Below, piece after piece: positions 24,982 to 38,174 of a stretch of 64,000 nucleotides of DNA. Under the pieces are notes generated by a model. It was not told the origin of the DNA, made no database searches, and was given only the letters and a program-made list of their open reading frames with translations. The position numbers were made by a program, and so were the translations under genes. This DNA comes from Cocos nucifera (taxonomy: Eukaryota; Streptophyta; Magnoliopsida; Arecales; Arecaceae), in the NCBI GenBank assembly GCA_006176705.1, contig QRFJ01005041.1, positions 1 through 64,000 on the forward strand. Reading direction: 5' to 3'. Position 1 is the stretch's first letter. Each line of letters opens with the position of its first letter.

Positions 24982-25373
24982 AAATTAAAAACTTATTTTC
25001 TGCAAAATCCTAGATCCTGAAATTCTAGGATCTTATTTACATGTTTTGTTTATAAATCCTAAACTTAATTAAGAATTAAGATTATGAAATATATTAGGTC
25101 TAAAATTAAGAATTTTCAGATCTAAGACATATTCATTAAATTGGGTTCGGACTTGGGTAGCTCAATTAGGTCTAGCGGTTGATCAAAATCGAATCAAGAG
25201 TTGGTTAGATGGGATCAACAATGCTTAAATTGACCAGCCTAATAGGATTAAGTCTGGGTCAAGATCGAGTCACATGAGTGATCGATCAAGCTAAGACCTA
25301 ATTAGGCTCAGTGGTTAGAGTCTGGATTGTAGGCTAATCCAATTGGTTCTGGCTCAACAATTTGGTGTCTAAG

Positions 25374-26164
25374 GTAAGTTTGGCAGATACGACTGACTGA
25401 TTTTTAATTGGGAGCTACTCGACTTGAATGCATTCTTATCGAGTTAATGGCATATCCCTTCCACCGGTCTCACTTACCTGGCCATGTTTGTTGACTCAGT
25501 TCTGATCTGAGGTGGTCAATAATTCGAGCTAACTCCATGCCACTAGGTTAGTCATAATGGTTATGACTATGTCAAGTCTAGTTTAATGAGACCTAAATCA
25601 AATCTCCCTAAGAAAAGATTAAGTCTAAGGTCTTCCACCATTGTAGATGTGCGGGCTCCTTCTCGAGGTTGATTATTCTCGATTGGTTATAGTGGCTTAG
25701 TTGCATCGAAAAGATGCAACCATGTCTATTAGGCATTGGATGCTACGAACTGGAGGATGAATTTGGCTCAATATTTTGGATACGGTGAGAGACTCAATTA
25801 GGAATCCAATCTATGCAAATGGTGGGTCTGACTTAACTAAGGAGTGGATCAATATTTCGGACATGGTGAGATTCATGAATTAGAGATCAAGTTTGGGTGC
25901 ATCATGATTAGAGAATCATTGAACAAGAGTTGTTCACTCATTGGCTAACCCATCACCAATAACTATTAGGTGAGGTGATGAGTCAGTTGGTGGGACCGCA
26001 CCATCCACTAGAAATCAGTAATCATGGAGATTTTTGCATCTCTACAGAGGGAGTGTAGGGATCCAAGAAAATAGTGGGAGCTAATTTGTTTAAAAATAAA
26101 ATTTTTAAATAAATTGGTTAAGTCTTAATTACAATATCTAACTAGAAACTTTGACTCTCTATAG
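25374..26164 (+). other. Candidate leader intron of A2
   Basis: Donor CTAAG|GTAAGT at 25373/25374. Acceptor TTTGACTCTCTATAG at 26164, four bases before the gag ATG (26169). At the same place A3 has CTCTACAG, an even better acceptor. Length is 791 nt. In A1 and A3 the donor GT has become AT. Inferred from sequence only. Confidence 0.5.
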
Positions 26165-26168
26165 AAAA

Positions 26169-29100
26169 ATGTCTGCATCCAATCCCACTAGCATGAATCC
26201 TGGACACCCATAGACTGACCGAACCAAATTACAAGGATTGGCTCTAGAAACTTCAAAATCATTTTGGGTTTTGAGAAGTTAACTCATGTATTGGACCAGG
26301 ACCCTCCCACCTTACCAGCTCGTCCATCCGCTGAACAGAGAGCGTCTCTGGATAAGTGGATAGACGAAGATAATAAGGCCAGATACTACATGTTGGGCTC
26401 GATGTCTGATGAGCTTCAGCACCAACATGAAGATATCAGAACTGCTCGCCAAATGTTGGCTCACCTACAGGAGATGTTTGGTGAACAGAGTCGCGCAGCC
26501 AAGTATCAAGTCACTAAACGACTGTTCAAGGCTAAGATGCGTGATGGGCAGTCAGTCCAAGATCATTGTCTGATGATGATCAAGGACTTGGAAGAGCTTG
26601 AGAAGCTCGGAGTGAGGTTGGACTTGGATCTGTAGAATGATATAATTCTGCAATCCTTGACTGATGCGTATGGGCAGTTCATCATGAACTACCATATGCA
26701 TAAACTTCAAAACTCCTTGGCCGAACTTATGAACATGCTGGTTACCGTGAGCTTTCCATGAAAGGTTCTAAAGGCTCAGTGCTTGCTATGGAATGGACTT
26801 CTTCCAAGAGAAAGTCTTTTGGAAAGAAGAAGAAGTCTGTGAAAAAGCAGAAGGTGGAAGGAGGAAAGAAGAAAAAGGCAGAGCTGAAGAAGAAGGCCGC
26901 TGACAAAGGAAAAGTATTTTCCATTGCAACAATGACGGCCACTGAAAGCGGAACTGCCCTACTTACCTGGCCACCCTAAAGAAGAAGGAGGCAGGTCCTT
27001 CTGGAGGTATGCTCGTTATTGAGTCTAACCTTATGATTTCTTCTGCATCCAGTTGGGTGCTTGACTCTGGTTCTAGTGCTCACTTGTGCACTTCTATGCA
27101 GGGTCTTGAGGATAGCAGGAGGCTGAGGGATGGTGAGATGATCCTATGCATCGAAAATGGAGCAAGAGTTGCTGCCGTGGCCATGGGAACATATCCTCTT
27201 CGACTACCATCTGGTTTAGACTTAGTATTAAAAGACTGTTATTATGTGCCTGCAGCAAGCAGGAATTTGATTTCTATTTCTTGCCTTGCATTAGAAGGCT
27301 ATGTAATTAGTTTTCTTAAGGACCATTGTAACATTCTTTATGAAAGAAATAAAATTGCAAGTGGTTTTCTTATTAACGGTCTTTATCAGTTACATGTTGA
27401 TGTATCTATTTTTAATTTCGAGCAAAATGTGAATGCCATAAAATCAAAACGACCTAGGGATAGTCCAAATGATAGGTATCTATGGCACCTAAGATTAGGT
27501 CATATAGCAGAAGATAGGGTTAACAAATTGGAGAAAATTGGGCTATTGAGTCCATTGACTTTCGAGTCATATCCAATTTGTGAATCCTATCTTCATGGCA
27601 AAATGACTAAGCTCCCTTTTGTAGGACATGGGGAAAGGGCCACGGATCTTCTTGCCCTAGTACATACTGATGTGTGCGGCCCATTTGATGTGCCGGCTAG
27701 AGGCAACTTTGTCTACTTCATAACCTTTACCGATGATTTATCTAGGTATGGGTATGTGTATCTTATGAGACACAAGTCTGAAGCTTTTGAAAAGTTCAAA
27801 GAAATTCAGACATGAAGTAGAAAAGCAAACTAGAAAACCCATTAAGGTTCTTCGATCAGATCGAGGAGGTGAATACCTTAGTCGGGAAATTCTTAGACTA
27901 TCTCAAGAAAAATGGCATAGTCTCTCAATGGACTCCACCAGGAACACCTCAACTCAATGGAGTTTCAGAATGGAGGAATCGGACCCTATTAGATATGGTC
28001 CGATCCATGATGAGCTTCACAGACCTTCCTGATTTTCTTTGGGGATACTGTTTGTTAACTGCAATATACTTACTGAATAGGGTTCCTTCTAAAATCCGTT
28101 CCTACCACACCGTATGAGATATGGCATGGTAAGAAACCAAGTCTGAGTCATCTCAGAATTTGGGGTTGTCCGGCTCATGTCAAAAGACAACAAGCGGACA
28201 AGTTAGACTTTAGGTCCTTTAGAGCTCGATTCATAGGATATCCTAAAGAGTCATTAGGATATTATTTCTACATTCCAGAAGATCACAATGTGATTGTGAG
28301 TCGACATGCCATCTTTCTTGAAAAATAGTTTATTCAAGATAGCAGGCATTGGAAAGCAGATCAAGCTCGATGAGAAAGTCTCACAAGAGCAACGAGCTAA
28401 GGACCAAATGGAACCAAATCAGGTTGAGCCAATCCATACACTACCTCCTCCACCTCGTAGATCGAAAAGAGTTTCCCATCCTCCTGAGAGGTACTTAGGT
28501 ACTATTTCAGAGAATGTAGAGGAAATATTCCTCGTAGGTAATGGGGTTCATGGTGATGATCCCAAAATTTATAATGAGGTGATATCAGATATCGACTCTA
28601 AGAAATGGTTAGAGGCAATGAAGTCAGAAATTGACTCGATGCACTCAAACCAAGTCTGGACCTTGGTAGATCCACCAAAAGGTATAGTACCTATTGGGTG
28701 TAAATGGATCTACAAGAGAAAGATTGGTGTAGATGGGAATGTGGAGACATTCAAGGCTAGATTAGTGGCAAAAGGTTATAGTCAACGCGAAGGCATTGAC
28801 TATCAGGATACCTTTTCGCCAGTAGCTATGCTAAAATCCATCCGCACATTGCTTGCTATTGCAGCCTATTTCGATTATGAAATATGGCAAATGGACGTGA
28901 AAATGGCATTCTTAAATGGATATCTTGAGGAAGATATCTATATGGAACAGCCACTAGGTTTCACATCCAGTGATGATGATCACAAGGTTTGCAAGCTGCA
29001 AAGGTCCATATATGGACTTAAGCAAGCATCTCGGAGCTGGAATACTCATTTTAATGATGTGATCAAATTATTTGGTTTCATCAAAAATGAGGAGGAGCCA

Positions 29101-30130
29101 TGTGTCTTCAAAAAGGTCAGTGGGAGCGCTGTTGTCTTCCTCGTATTGTACGTGGATGACATCCTCCTTATTGGGAATGATATTCTCCATGTTGACCACA
29201 GTTAAAATGTGGTTATCTAAAGAATTCTCCATGAAAGACCTAGGAGAAGCATCCTTTAATCTAGGAATTAAGGTCTATAGAGATAGACCGAATAGGATGC
29301 TAGGACTTTCACAGAAGATGTACATAGAGGAAGTGCTAAAGAGGTTTAGCATGGAAAACTCTAAGAGGGGTTTAGTACCCTTCAAGCATGGCATTCATTT
29401 TTCCAAGAAGATGTGCCCTAGCACACCTGAGAAAATAGAATGCATGAAAAAGATCCCTTATGCTTCAGCAATAGGGAGCCTCATGTATGCCATGTTACGT
29501 ACACGACCTGATATAGCCCATGCTGTGAGTGTCACGAGCAGATAACAGTTGAATCCAGGTGAAGAACATTGGACTTCTGTGAAATGTATCCTTAAGTACT
29601 TAAGAAGAATTAAGGATATGTTACTGATCTTTGGTAATGGAGAACTTCAAGTCCAAGGATATACAGACTCGAACTTTATGTCCGATGTAGATGATCGAAA
29701 GTCAACATCTGGGAGTTTATTTTTATGCAATGGTGGAGCTGTCAGTTGGAAAAGTTTTAAGCAGACAGTGATAGCAGATTCCACCATGGAAGCAGAATAC
29801 ATCGCTGCATCAGAAGCTACAAAGGAGGCATTCTGGTATAAGAACTTTGCCACAAAGATTGGAGTGATGCCATCAGATGCCATTTCTCTGTACTGTAACA
29901 ATAATGACACCATAGCCCTTGCTAAAAAGCCGAGATCTCACTAGAAATCCAAGCACATCGAGTGGCGATACCACCTTATCCGTGATTACCTCGAGAAAGG
30001 TTACATCGAGGTCAAGAGAGTCGACTCCATAGATATTGCGATGGATCCGCTTAGAAAGCCGTTGGGCCAGCAGAAGATCGAAGCCCATCTTAAGAAGATG
30101 GGACTTAGACTTGTAGCCAATTGGCTTTAG
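26169..30130 (+). pseudogene. A2 gag-pol polyprotein, lightly broken
   Basis: Start ATG at 26169 (MSASNP). Gag: 26264-26635 (WIDEDNKARYYMLGSMSDEL to LDLDL, stop TAG), then a Lys-rich tail and a knuckle with a frameshift and TGA at 26943. Protease: WVLDSGSSAHLC near 27053 with an intact Asp-Ser-Gly, in a 268-codon frame that continues through the integrase zinc region (WHLRLGH) to LVHTDVCGPFDVPARG. Integrase core: LRSDRGGEYLS near 27852 and RNRTLLDMVRSMMSF near 27975. RT: open frame 28306-29205 with KWIYKRKIG, QMDVKMAFLNG and YVDDILLIG near 29148. RNase H: YTDSNFMSDVDDRKSTSGS and STMEAEYIAASE, but CNNND where Asp is expected. Extra single bases near 27801, 27894, 28098, 28342 and 29185 cause most frame changes. 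Confidence 0.92.
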
Positions 30131-30144
30131 GTCAAGTCGAAGTT

Positions 30145-32331
30145 TGTTAGATATATGTGCATCCTAGAAGTCAGAATTGGCTGACACTTGTAATACACTT
30201 CTAGGGGCAAAATTATAATTTTGAGTATAAATAATAAAATAGGTTATTTTCAATCACATATGTGTCTTTAGTGTCTGTGATATATCCCTTGAGTTAATTA
30301 AAATGATGATTCTTATTTTCAAGAGTTGAAAATTTAAGATAAGAATTTTCATTATTAACTCATAAAAGGCTCCTGACCATAGGATTATCATGAGGATGGT
30401 GATTGATCCAGAAGGTTAGTGTACAATCATTTCTTTATAGTAGATGAGTCTTGAGTCTATGATGTAGAGACACCGGAGCGAGAGTACAGATACTCGTTAG
30501 AGAATGAGGGCACTGAGCGTGACCACCTTGAATAGTCATAAGAAAGTGTACCTTCTCGTTGATGACTGACTCGAAGCTGCAGTGGTGTATCTGATTCTTT
30601 GACTTGAGGTGCATCGATAGTTCACCTTGAGGGTGTTATAGTTTGACTACACCATGACTCGGTCTCCTAGCCATTCAAAATTCTGAGGTATATGTTGGCT
30701 ATAGCATGTTCATTATAGGAATTGGATTACACCAAGATGTAATCTATCTACCTTGATAGATGAGGAGCAGCCCTATGATGATCATGAGAATCAAGTCCAT
30801 AAGCCCATGGCCATGGTAGAGAGTATAATAATAGAAAGAGTTTCTATTAAGGATTTCACATCGGACTTGAATCAAATGATTAAATCATATGATAGAAATT
30901 AGGGTTTGACGAGTTCACCTTAATCCTAATCTGATCGGGGCTCAAGATAGAAGAACTTAATCACACAAATAGCTACACCGAGAGGTTCATTTTCAGTTTT
31001 GATGGGTTGCCACCAGATACTGCTAGGTGTCACTGGTGGATTTTGGAAGCAATTAGAATGATTAGGACATATTCCATTACCATACAAAACTAAACCTAAC
31101 TGGATCACACAAATAAGAGTTTGGATCTGGATATCATCAATTAGACTAATCCAGCTCAATTGATTAGAATTAGATTCAATTAAGTTCAAGAAAATCATGC
31201 TGGCACACGATTGAACCTAACATTCTCCTTTTCTATCATTATAAGTTGTCTCGACTGAGCCAAATATATTTATGCTCACTCAGGTACCTTTACCTGATCT
31301 GACTGGAGCTTGTCTAGGTCAGAAAAGGGTTGTCTTAATTTATGAGATAAATTTGAGACAACACCTATCATTTTTCGTCACCTGCTAATTCTTATCCTTT
31401 AACTTTGGTCAAACGTTGATCTTTGATCCTTGGACATCTGCCCATATATCATGCACTTATTGGAGAGTAGATAGGGACTTGTCCCCTTACTGGATTTTAG
31501 AAAGGATGGGGTGCATGCCTAGGATGGCGTGCGCCCATTGATAGGGATGCTTGGAGTCCCATACGGATGGGACTCTAGGTTACTTCTTGGATTCAAACTA
31601 GGTGACCCTCACCTATAGACTTTAACCAGTCTTAGGTGCTACCTAAGGATGAATCTATGGGTCTCTCATCTAATTGGATCAGGTGATGTCATCTCATCAA
31701 TCTGATTTAGATCTGATTGTATGAAGCAACGTGATTGGTCGAGGTGATGTGGCACTGCGTGGCGCAGCAGGGTCTATATAAAGACCTATCTACGCCCAAC
31801 TTTGATAGAACTTTCCCAAGGCTACCACTCTCCCTCCTCCATGCCATCTTCTTATCATCTCTCTCCTCTCCATGCCCAAGAAAGTTGGGCCTTCAGATTA
31901 GTGCGATTCAAGCAAGTAAAGGCTGACGAGAAAGGAAGAAGGCAGCATTGCTGTAGGGATGACAGCAGATCTTCGAAAGGAGTTTTGAAGATCCTCTAAA
32001 TCAGATTCAGATCTGATTTTTGGAGACGTGATAAAGAAAGAGAAGATCTCCAAATCTAGCCTGAGTCGATATCGATAGAGGTCAGGCGCTTGCGTGGCTA
32101 GATCCAGAACCTCAGGCTATCGACAGATCATCAATGGATAATTAGATTATCCATATCAAGGTAAAACTAATTTAAATTTAATTTAATTTATTTTCTCATT
32201 TATCAGATCATAAAATTAAATCTAAAAAATGTCAGATCTGATTTGGATCTAAGAGAAAATTTTTGAAATATGCCTCTTGATCCAATCAAATTGGAACGAA
32301 CCTGACCCAGGAAATCAGGATTTCTCCTTCA
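30145..32331 (+). repeat. 3' LTR of A2 with a 98-bp deletion
   Basis: 2187 bp, 98 shorter than the 5' LTR. The missing part lies at about 31066, between AATTAGAATGAT and ATATTCC; the 5' LTR there holds the segment around GTTCTGATCCATCGAAAG. TATATAAA is at 31775. It ends TTCA before AGTGC. Confidence 0.9.
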
Positions 32332-33982
32332 AGTGCATCATGCACCTCTAAGATATGGTTTCATTATAGAGAATGATAGTGAGACAAATATCATTCAAGA
32401 TGATGATCCATTGACCTATTCTAAAGCTATCATGAGTAAAAACTCTGACAAGTGGCTAGAAGCAATGAAATCCAAAATAGACTCTATATATTCTAACCAA
32501 GTATGGACTATGATTGATGCACTAGATGGTGTAAGCCCTATAGGATGCAAGTGGGTCTTTAAGAAGAAGATTGAAGCAGATGGCAAAATTGAAACCTATA
32601 AGGCTAGGTTGGTGGCAAAAGATTTTAGATAGAAATAAAAAAATTAATTCTGATATAATCTTTTTGCCAGTGGTTATGCTAAAGTCTATAAGAAATTTAC
32701 TTGCTATAGCTGCATACTATGATGATGAAATCTGGCAAATGGATGTCAAGATCACTTTTCTTAATGGTAATCTTGAGGAAGAGAGATATATAACTCAGCC
32801 AGAAGGGTTCATCTCTAGTGCAAGACCAAATCAAGTATGCTAGCTTAAAAAATCTATTTATGGATTAAAGCAGGCTTCGAGGAGTTGGAACATCCGATTT
32901 GATATGACAGTCAAAGAATTTGGCTTCATAAAAAATATGGATGAACCATGTGTATATAAGAAGGCTAGTGGGAGTGCCATAGCCTTCTTAGTTTTATATG
33001 TGGATGACATATTACTTATTAGGAATGGTATCCTAATGCTCAAGTCAGTTAAGACTAGCTATCAAATAAGTTTTTCATGAAAGATTTAGGTGAAGCATCT
33101 TATATTCTTGAAATAAAGATCTACAAAGATAGATCTAATAGGATACTAGGCTTGTCCTAATCTAGGTACATTGACTTAGTGTTGAAGAGATTCAACATGG
33201 AGAAAAGTAAAAGAGGTTACTTGCCCAAAAGTCAAGACATAAATTTCTCTAAGAAGATATCTTCTAAGACATTAAAAGAAAGAGAAAGAATGAAATTAGT
33301 CCCTTATGCTTCGGCAGTAGGATCAATTATGTATGCCATATTATGTACTAGACCTGATGTAGCTTATGCTTTAGGCAAAGTCAGCAGATATCAGACTGAT
33401 CCAGGAAAAGATTATTGAAAGTTGTGTAAAACATTCTTAAGTATCTAAGAAGAACTAAAGATATTTTTTTTGATGTATGGAGGGTCAGAGCTAAAACTAG
33501 AAGATTATACTGATTCTAGTTTTCAATCAGATCCGAATGATAGTAAGTCAATATCAAGATATGGGTTTACCTTAAATGGAGGTGTAGTGAGTTAGAAAAG
33601 TTCAAAACAACAGACTATAGCTGACTCAATAATAGAGACAGAATACATTGCTGCTAGTGAAGCTACCAAGGAAGTTATCTGGATGAAGAAATTCATCGAT
33701 GATCTAGGAGTGATTCCTAAAATTGAACGACCAGTACTACTTTATTATGACAATACTGGTGTAGTAATCTAAGCCAAGGAACCAAGGTCTCACCATAGAT
33801 CAAAGTACATAATCAGACGATTCCACCTCATTCAGAAGATTGTCGAGAGACAAGATGTTGTATTGGAACAAGTAGATACTAAGAACAATATAGCAGACCC
33901 ATTCACTAAGGCCATACCATAGCAACTATTTGATCACCATCTTAATTATATGGGTTTGAGATATATGGGTGATTGGCTTTAG
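32332..33982 (+). pseudogene. Element C RT and RNase H remnant
   Basis: Resumes after A2 with HHAPLRYGF. The RT N-terminus is open for 99 codons (32333-32632: NSDKWLEAMKSKIDSIYSNQ, GCKWVFKKKIEADGKIETYK). A frameshift and stops follow, then QMDVKITFLNGNLEEE, SIYGLKQASRSWN and YVDDILLI near 32998. The connection region 33179-33418 is open (LKRFNMEKSKRGYLPKSQD). RNase H has YTDSSFQSDPNDSKSIS, ETEYIAASEATKEVIW and LLYYDNTGVVI, and ends GLRYMGDWL-stop at 33982. Stops mark former Gln and Trp codons. Confidence 0.88.
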
Positions 33983-33996
33983 CGCAAGTGGAAGAT

Positions 33997-36354
33997 TGAA
34001 AGAATAAGTACCCTACAAGTCAATCACATATGTGATGTGACAGAACTTTTCTATATAATTTCTAACTCATGTAATGACATTTATTTTGACATCAATAAAA
34101 TAAAGGTATTTGATCATCATTCCAGTTGCATCTTTTATATTTAAGAATTATGATGAATCCCAAAGATTAGAGCAATGATTTTAGAAGATATGAATGAGTC
34201 ATGCCTGTAAGATCTAAAACTCTAAAACCCTAATTTTGAACATTCCTGATTGGAGGAACATTGAGTCAAAAATCAATGTTTCGAATAGACTAGCACATCC
34301 TATGTATGCTTAATAGAGAGGGTGGTGGATCTCACAAGCCACTTGTGTTGGAGACACTAATACAAGGATGTGAGTGCTTATTAAGGAATAAGTTCACTAA
34401 ATTAACTCGCTAAAGGAAACATCTTATAGAATTTTACTTGTATGTCAAAAGATGGTTCTCTAAGTAAAAGTTGTGCAAGTGATCCCTAGATCTGAGATCA
34501 CCATGGTTTCTTATGCACATAAGCTCATATTTTTAGTTCATACTCAATCATGACATTAAGTCATGAATAGGGTGTTCTGGATATGGTCAAGTGTGCATAA
34601 AGGTTGTGAGTGGATCAACAAAAAATCAATCACTCCTAGTAAGAGGAGATAACTCCTATGTATTCTCATCTATTGATAACTCAGTAAGACTTTGGCTAGA
34701 GCAGAATGAAGATTTGATTGGGCTTATAATCATTCATTAGAGTTTTCGTTGATTGATGGAGAATCGATATGAATATATATTTGAGTTTGATATTTATCTA
34801 TGCTCATAAGCATATTTGAGATGTAGGATGATCGAGGGATTGAATTACATGAAAACTTGCCACTGAAGGATATATTTGATATTTTTATCAAATTTTACAT
34901 CTTTTGGATAGTCATGATACATTGCTAGATGTCAATCTTGATTTATGGGTTTAATTGAATTAATGAGATTAATTCAATCCTCAATTAGATAGCTCTTCTA
35001 ATTGGTCAAATCGAGTTGGCATTAACCCTAATTGATTGAGATTGTGTCCAATCGGATTAGATTATAATGCACTCGGGCCTACTATTGGCTAGATGTAGAG
35101 CCCAATGGGTCACACACATAAAGAAATTGATCGAGAATTTATTTTAGGATCATTGGACCTTAATTGGATGGCTAATTAGCATGCTAGCACATATTGGCTA
35201 ACCTAATTCCTTGCCAAATCAATTTTGACTTGAATCCTTATACTTTTGGTTGGCTAATTTTATTTAAATCTGAAATGTGATTACGCTAAAAGGGCTACCC
35301 ATCAGATGGGTGCCACTTGACATTTATTTTGGACTCATCTTGAAGAGTCCAAGGTGCCAAAAATACCTCCCTAGAGATGGCACACAAATTGATGGTGCTT
35401 GAACAAGGGTAGCATGAGATTGGGATGGAGAGTCCTGCCAATGGGCTTTGACCAGGTAAAAGCACCCCGAGATCCTCTCTCTTAGGGGGCTACAATATTT
35501 GACCAAGTCAAAAATATTGGATGCTAGGAATGATTTCTCCTAGGTAACTATGCGAAGCATCGCATAGCTTAAGATAAAGTGATGCCAAGAGTCCTTCTGC
35601 CTAAAGGCTCTTGGTTGGCACCACTTATCTGAGATTATCTTCCCATCCAATGGCTTATTAGTAATTTAATATGATTAAATTCAGAAAAATCAAAATGAAT
35701 TAGAGTTATTTGTGGAATGATGTATATACAACATTTTGGAGATAGAAATCAGTTTTTACATGCCTCTAAGACTCCTTCTGCATTAAGAAACTTATTTGGC
35801 CCCTTGATAAGATGTTTTAATTACTGATAAGTGCTTGAAATGGGTGCTATTGGTGCCTCATCTGGATCTATAAATAGGATACGAATGGAAGTTGTCAGGC
35901 ATTCTAATTAAGTGGCTTGTCTTAAAATCCTTCCTTCCTTTAGATAAGGTATTGGTAAGACAAGGAGTCTTCCTTTAGACCAGGTCTTAACCAATACAAG
36001 GAGTCTTAATTAAGACAAGAGTTAGGAAGATTATTTAAGAAGGCTAAGAGGAAATATAAGAGAGAATAAATTAGAGAGAAGAGGGAAGAAGGAAGGCCAA
36101 GGAATTCTAGTATAGAATTTAGCAAGCAAGGCATCAAAAGGAATTATTCTTGAAGTTGATTCTGGTGTGGATTACTATTGGAGGGCGAACACGTGGGTGC
36201 CTTGTAAAAATAATTTATCACCAAATCATATTGTTAAAGGTATGTTATTTAATTATTATACCTTATACATGTATGTGATCGAATTACATCAAGGTTGGTC
36301 CTATAGGGTTAAGGGTTTGATAGACCAAAATTTTAAAATTCAATGCTTCTGCCA
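33997..36354 (+). repeat. 3' LTR of element C
   Basis: 2358 bp, starts TGAAAGAATAAGTACCC after the polypurine-like CGCAAGTGGAAGAT and ends CTTCTGCCA. TATA box TATAAATAGG lies near 35872. The last 120 bases carry GGAGGGCGAACACGTGGG, also seen in 1-2300. The right flank is family B leader. Confidence 0.82.
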
Positions 36355-38174
36355 TGTTAATCAAACCCTACAGGAATTGCCGTTCATTATATGATGACTT
36401 TATTGAGCTAGCTGATGAATAGTTGGGTTATCCAAAGCTTTTCTTGAGCCTGATCATTCGTCGGTTAGGTCCACTAAGTAGGTTCATGTTAATGGTTGGA
36501 CCTAATCAAACCTTGCAGAGATGGCCATAGCCAATTGAAAAGGCTCCAGGGGCAAAATTAATTATTAGATGTCACTTGGAAAAATAATTAGTTAAGAACC
36601 TACCATAGATATATATACAGGTTAGCTAGAGGTTTTCTCGAGCCCATATGCTATCTATGTGGATTCTAGTACTCACTAAAGAATTAAGGTAATTCCTTGA
36701 ATTGGAGGTAAAGACTACCAATTCATATAAAATAGTGGAAGAACCTTTATACTAAAGTCCATGTCTTTAGGCCTAAATAATTCATGTACTAAAAGATTTG
36801 TTGTTCTCTTTTTAGATATATCTATTGGACATCACTCCATTTACTATTAGACGGTGATAAACTTGTTGGACTCAACTTTGATAACTGGTATAGAAAGTTG
36901 AAATTAGTTCTGGAGCACGAAAGGATTTTGTATGTTATTATGGATCTTGGACCTGAAGAATCCATGCCCAATGCATAGATGAGGTTAGAGATACTTATCA
37001 GAAGTCGATCAATGACCAAGTCACAGTGTAGTTCATAATAAGGTTAGCTATGAATATTGAATGTAATAGTAAATTCAAGGATTCATAGCCTTAAAAAATA
37101 CTTCAAGTGTTGAAGTCCTAAGCGAAAAATTATTCCTTTAAGAAAGAAAATATCAATAAGGTGCAAGAGTTTTGTACTAGGGCATCTAAGCCCAATCAGA
37201 TTAGGAAGTCCAAGGCTGACCATTGTAAGGAAGAGTTTCTTGACCCAATAGGCATAACATGAGTAAAGAGTAAGGAATTGCTTATCAAGGATCTTATATG
37301 ATAACATCTTATAATTTTTTTGTTTGTGATACAACTACCTGGGTATTGGATATTAGTAGTCCTATATATATTTATAATTCATTGCAAGGATTTTAGGTAA
37401 GTAGAAAGTTTAAAAATGATGAGAGATCCTTGAACGTTGGGGATGGAAGTCAAGTTCCATTCTAGCTTTAGGAGTTGTTGAACTTATTTTCGATTCTAAG
37501 GTAATCATTTTGAGTGATTATCACTATTTTCCATCATTTATGATGAATGTGATCTCTGTTGGTCTTTTGGCCAAAGATGGTTATCATATTTTAATAAAGA
37601 ATAATTATTATGATATCATTATGAATGATGTTACAATAATGTATGGACAACAAAGAAATAGCATATACATTTTATCACAGCATGTAAGTATAATGTACAT
37701 TTCGAACAAATACCCTAAACTAGATAATGTCACTAATGCCTTCTTTTGGTATTGTAGGCTTGGTCATATAAACAAGAATAGGATAAACAGGTTGGTTAAA
37801 GAGGGATTTCTCAATGTCAATGATTGTGAATCATTGCTGACCTGTGAGTCTTATCTTCTGGGAAAGACGACTAAGTCATCTTTTATTAGAAAGGATGAGC
37901 AAGTCTTTGATATTCTAGGTCAAATACATAATGATGTATGTGGACCAATGAACACAAGTGCTAAAGAAGGGTATAACTATTTCATTATATTCATAGATGA
38001 CCTATGTGGTATGGGTATATCTATCTTATAAAGAATAAATCTGAATCATTTGAAATATTCAAATAATTCTATAATGAAGTAGAGAAATAAGCTGGGAAGA
38101 GTATTAAAACTCTTTAGTCTGACCAAGGAGGAGAATACCTCTCTAATGAGTTTCTGACATATCTATAAGAGAAT
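36355..38174 (+). pseudogene. B2 leader end, gag, protease and integrase remnant
   Basis: The leader end includes the acceptor-like TTCTCTTTTTAG at 36815. Gag starts about 36840 and reads NFDN then WYRKLKLVLEHERILYVIM, a copia gag N-terminus that is better kept than in B1. The protease near 37345 is TWVLDISSPIYIYNS, with the catalytic triplet changed to DIS. The open frame 37510-38031 covers the protease C-terminus, the integrase zinc region (FFWYCRLGHINKNRINRL, LTCESYLLGKTTKSSF) and core start (IHNDVCGPMNTSAKEGY, where the first catalytic Asp is kept within HND). It then shifts frame and runs into the gap at LSNEFLTYL. Confidence 0.85.

Larger units (their letters stand above)
24314..26168 (+). 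other. Untranslated leader of A2
   Basis: About 1.85 kb without coding potential, colinear with the A1 and A3 leaders. It holds the stem-loop at 24856-24981 and the candidate intron 25374-26164. Confidence 0.8.
22015..32331 (+). mobile_element. Copia element A2 (Angela-like), full length
   Basis: 5' LTR 22015-24299, primer site 24302, leader, gag-pol 26169-30130 and 3' LTR 30145-32331. It is flanked by the perfect 5-bp target duplication AGTGC (22010-22014 and 32332-32336), so it is a simple undisturbed insertion into element C. Coding frames are the longest of the family; breaks are mostly single-base insertions and a few stops. Confidence 0.95.
21366..36354 (+). mobile_element. Copia element C, 3' half, interrupted by A2
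   Basis: B1 sits in its integrase, so its 5' half should lie left of the window. Present here are integrase C-terminus (21371-22014), element A2 (22015-32331), the target duplication and RT/RNase H (32332-33982), a CGCAAGTGGAAGAT polypurine tract and the 3' LTR 33997-36354. Across A2 the reading resumes exactly: the target AGTGC completes the motif RSERV followed by HHAPLRYGF, a typical integrase-RT linker of this copia group. It is inserted in element B2, whose leader starts at 36355. Confidence 0.85.
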
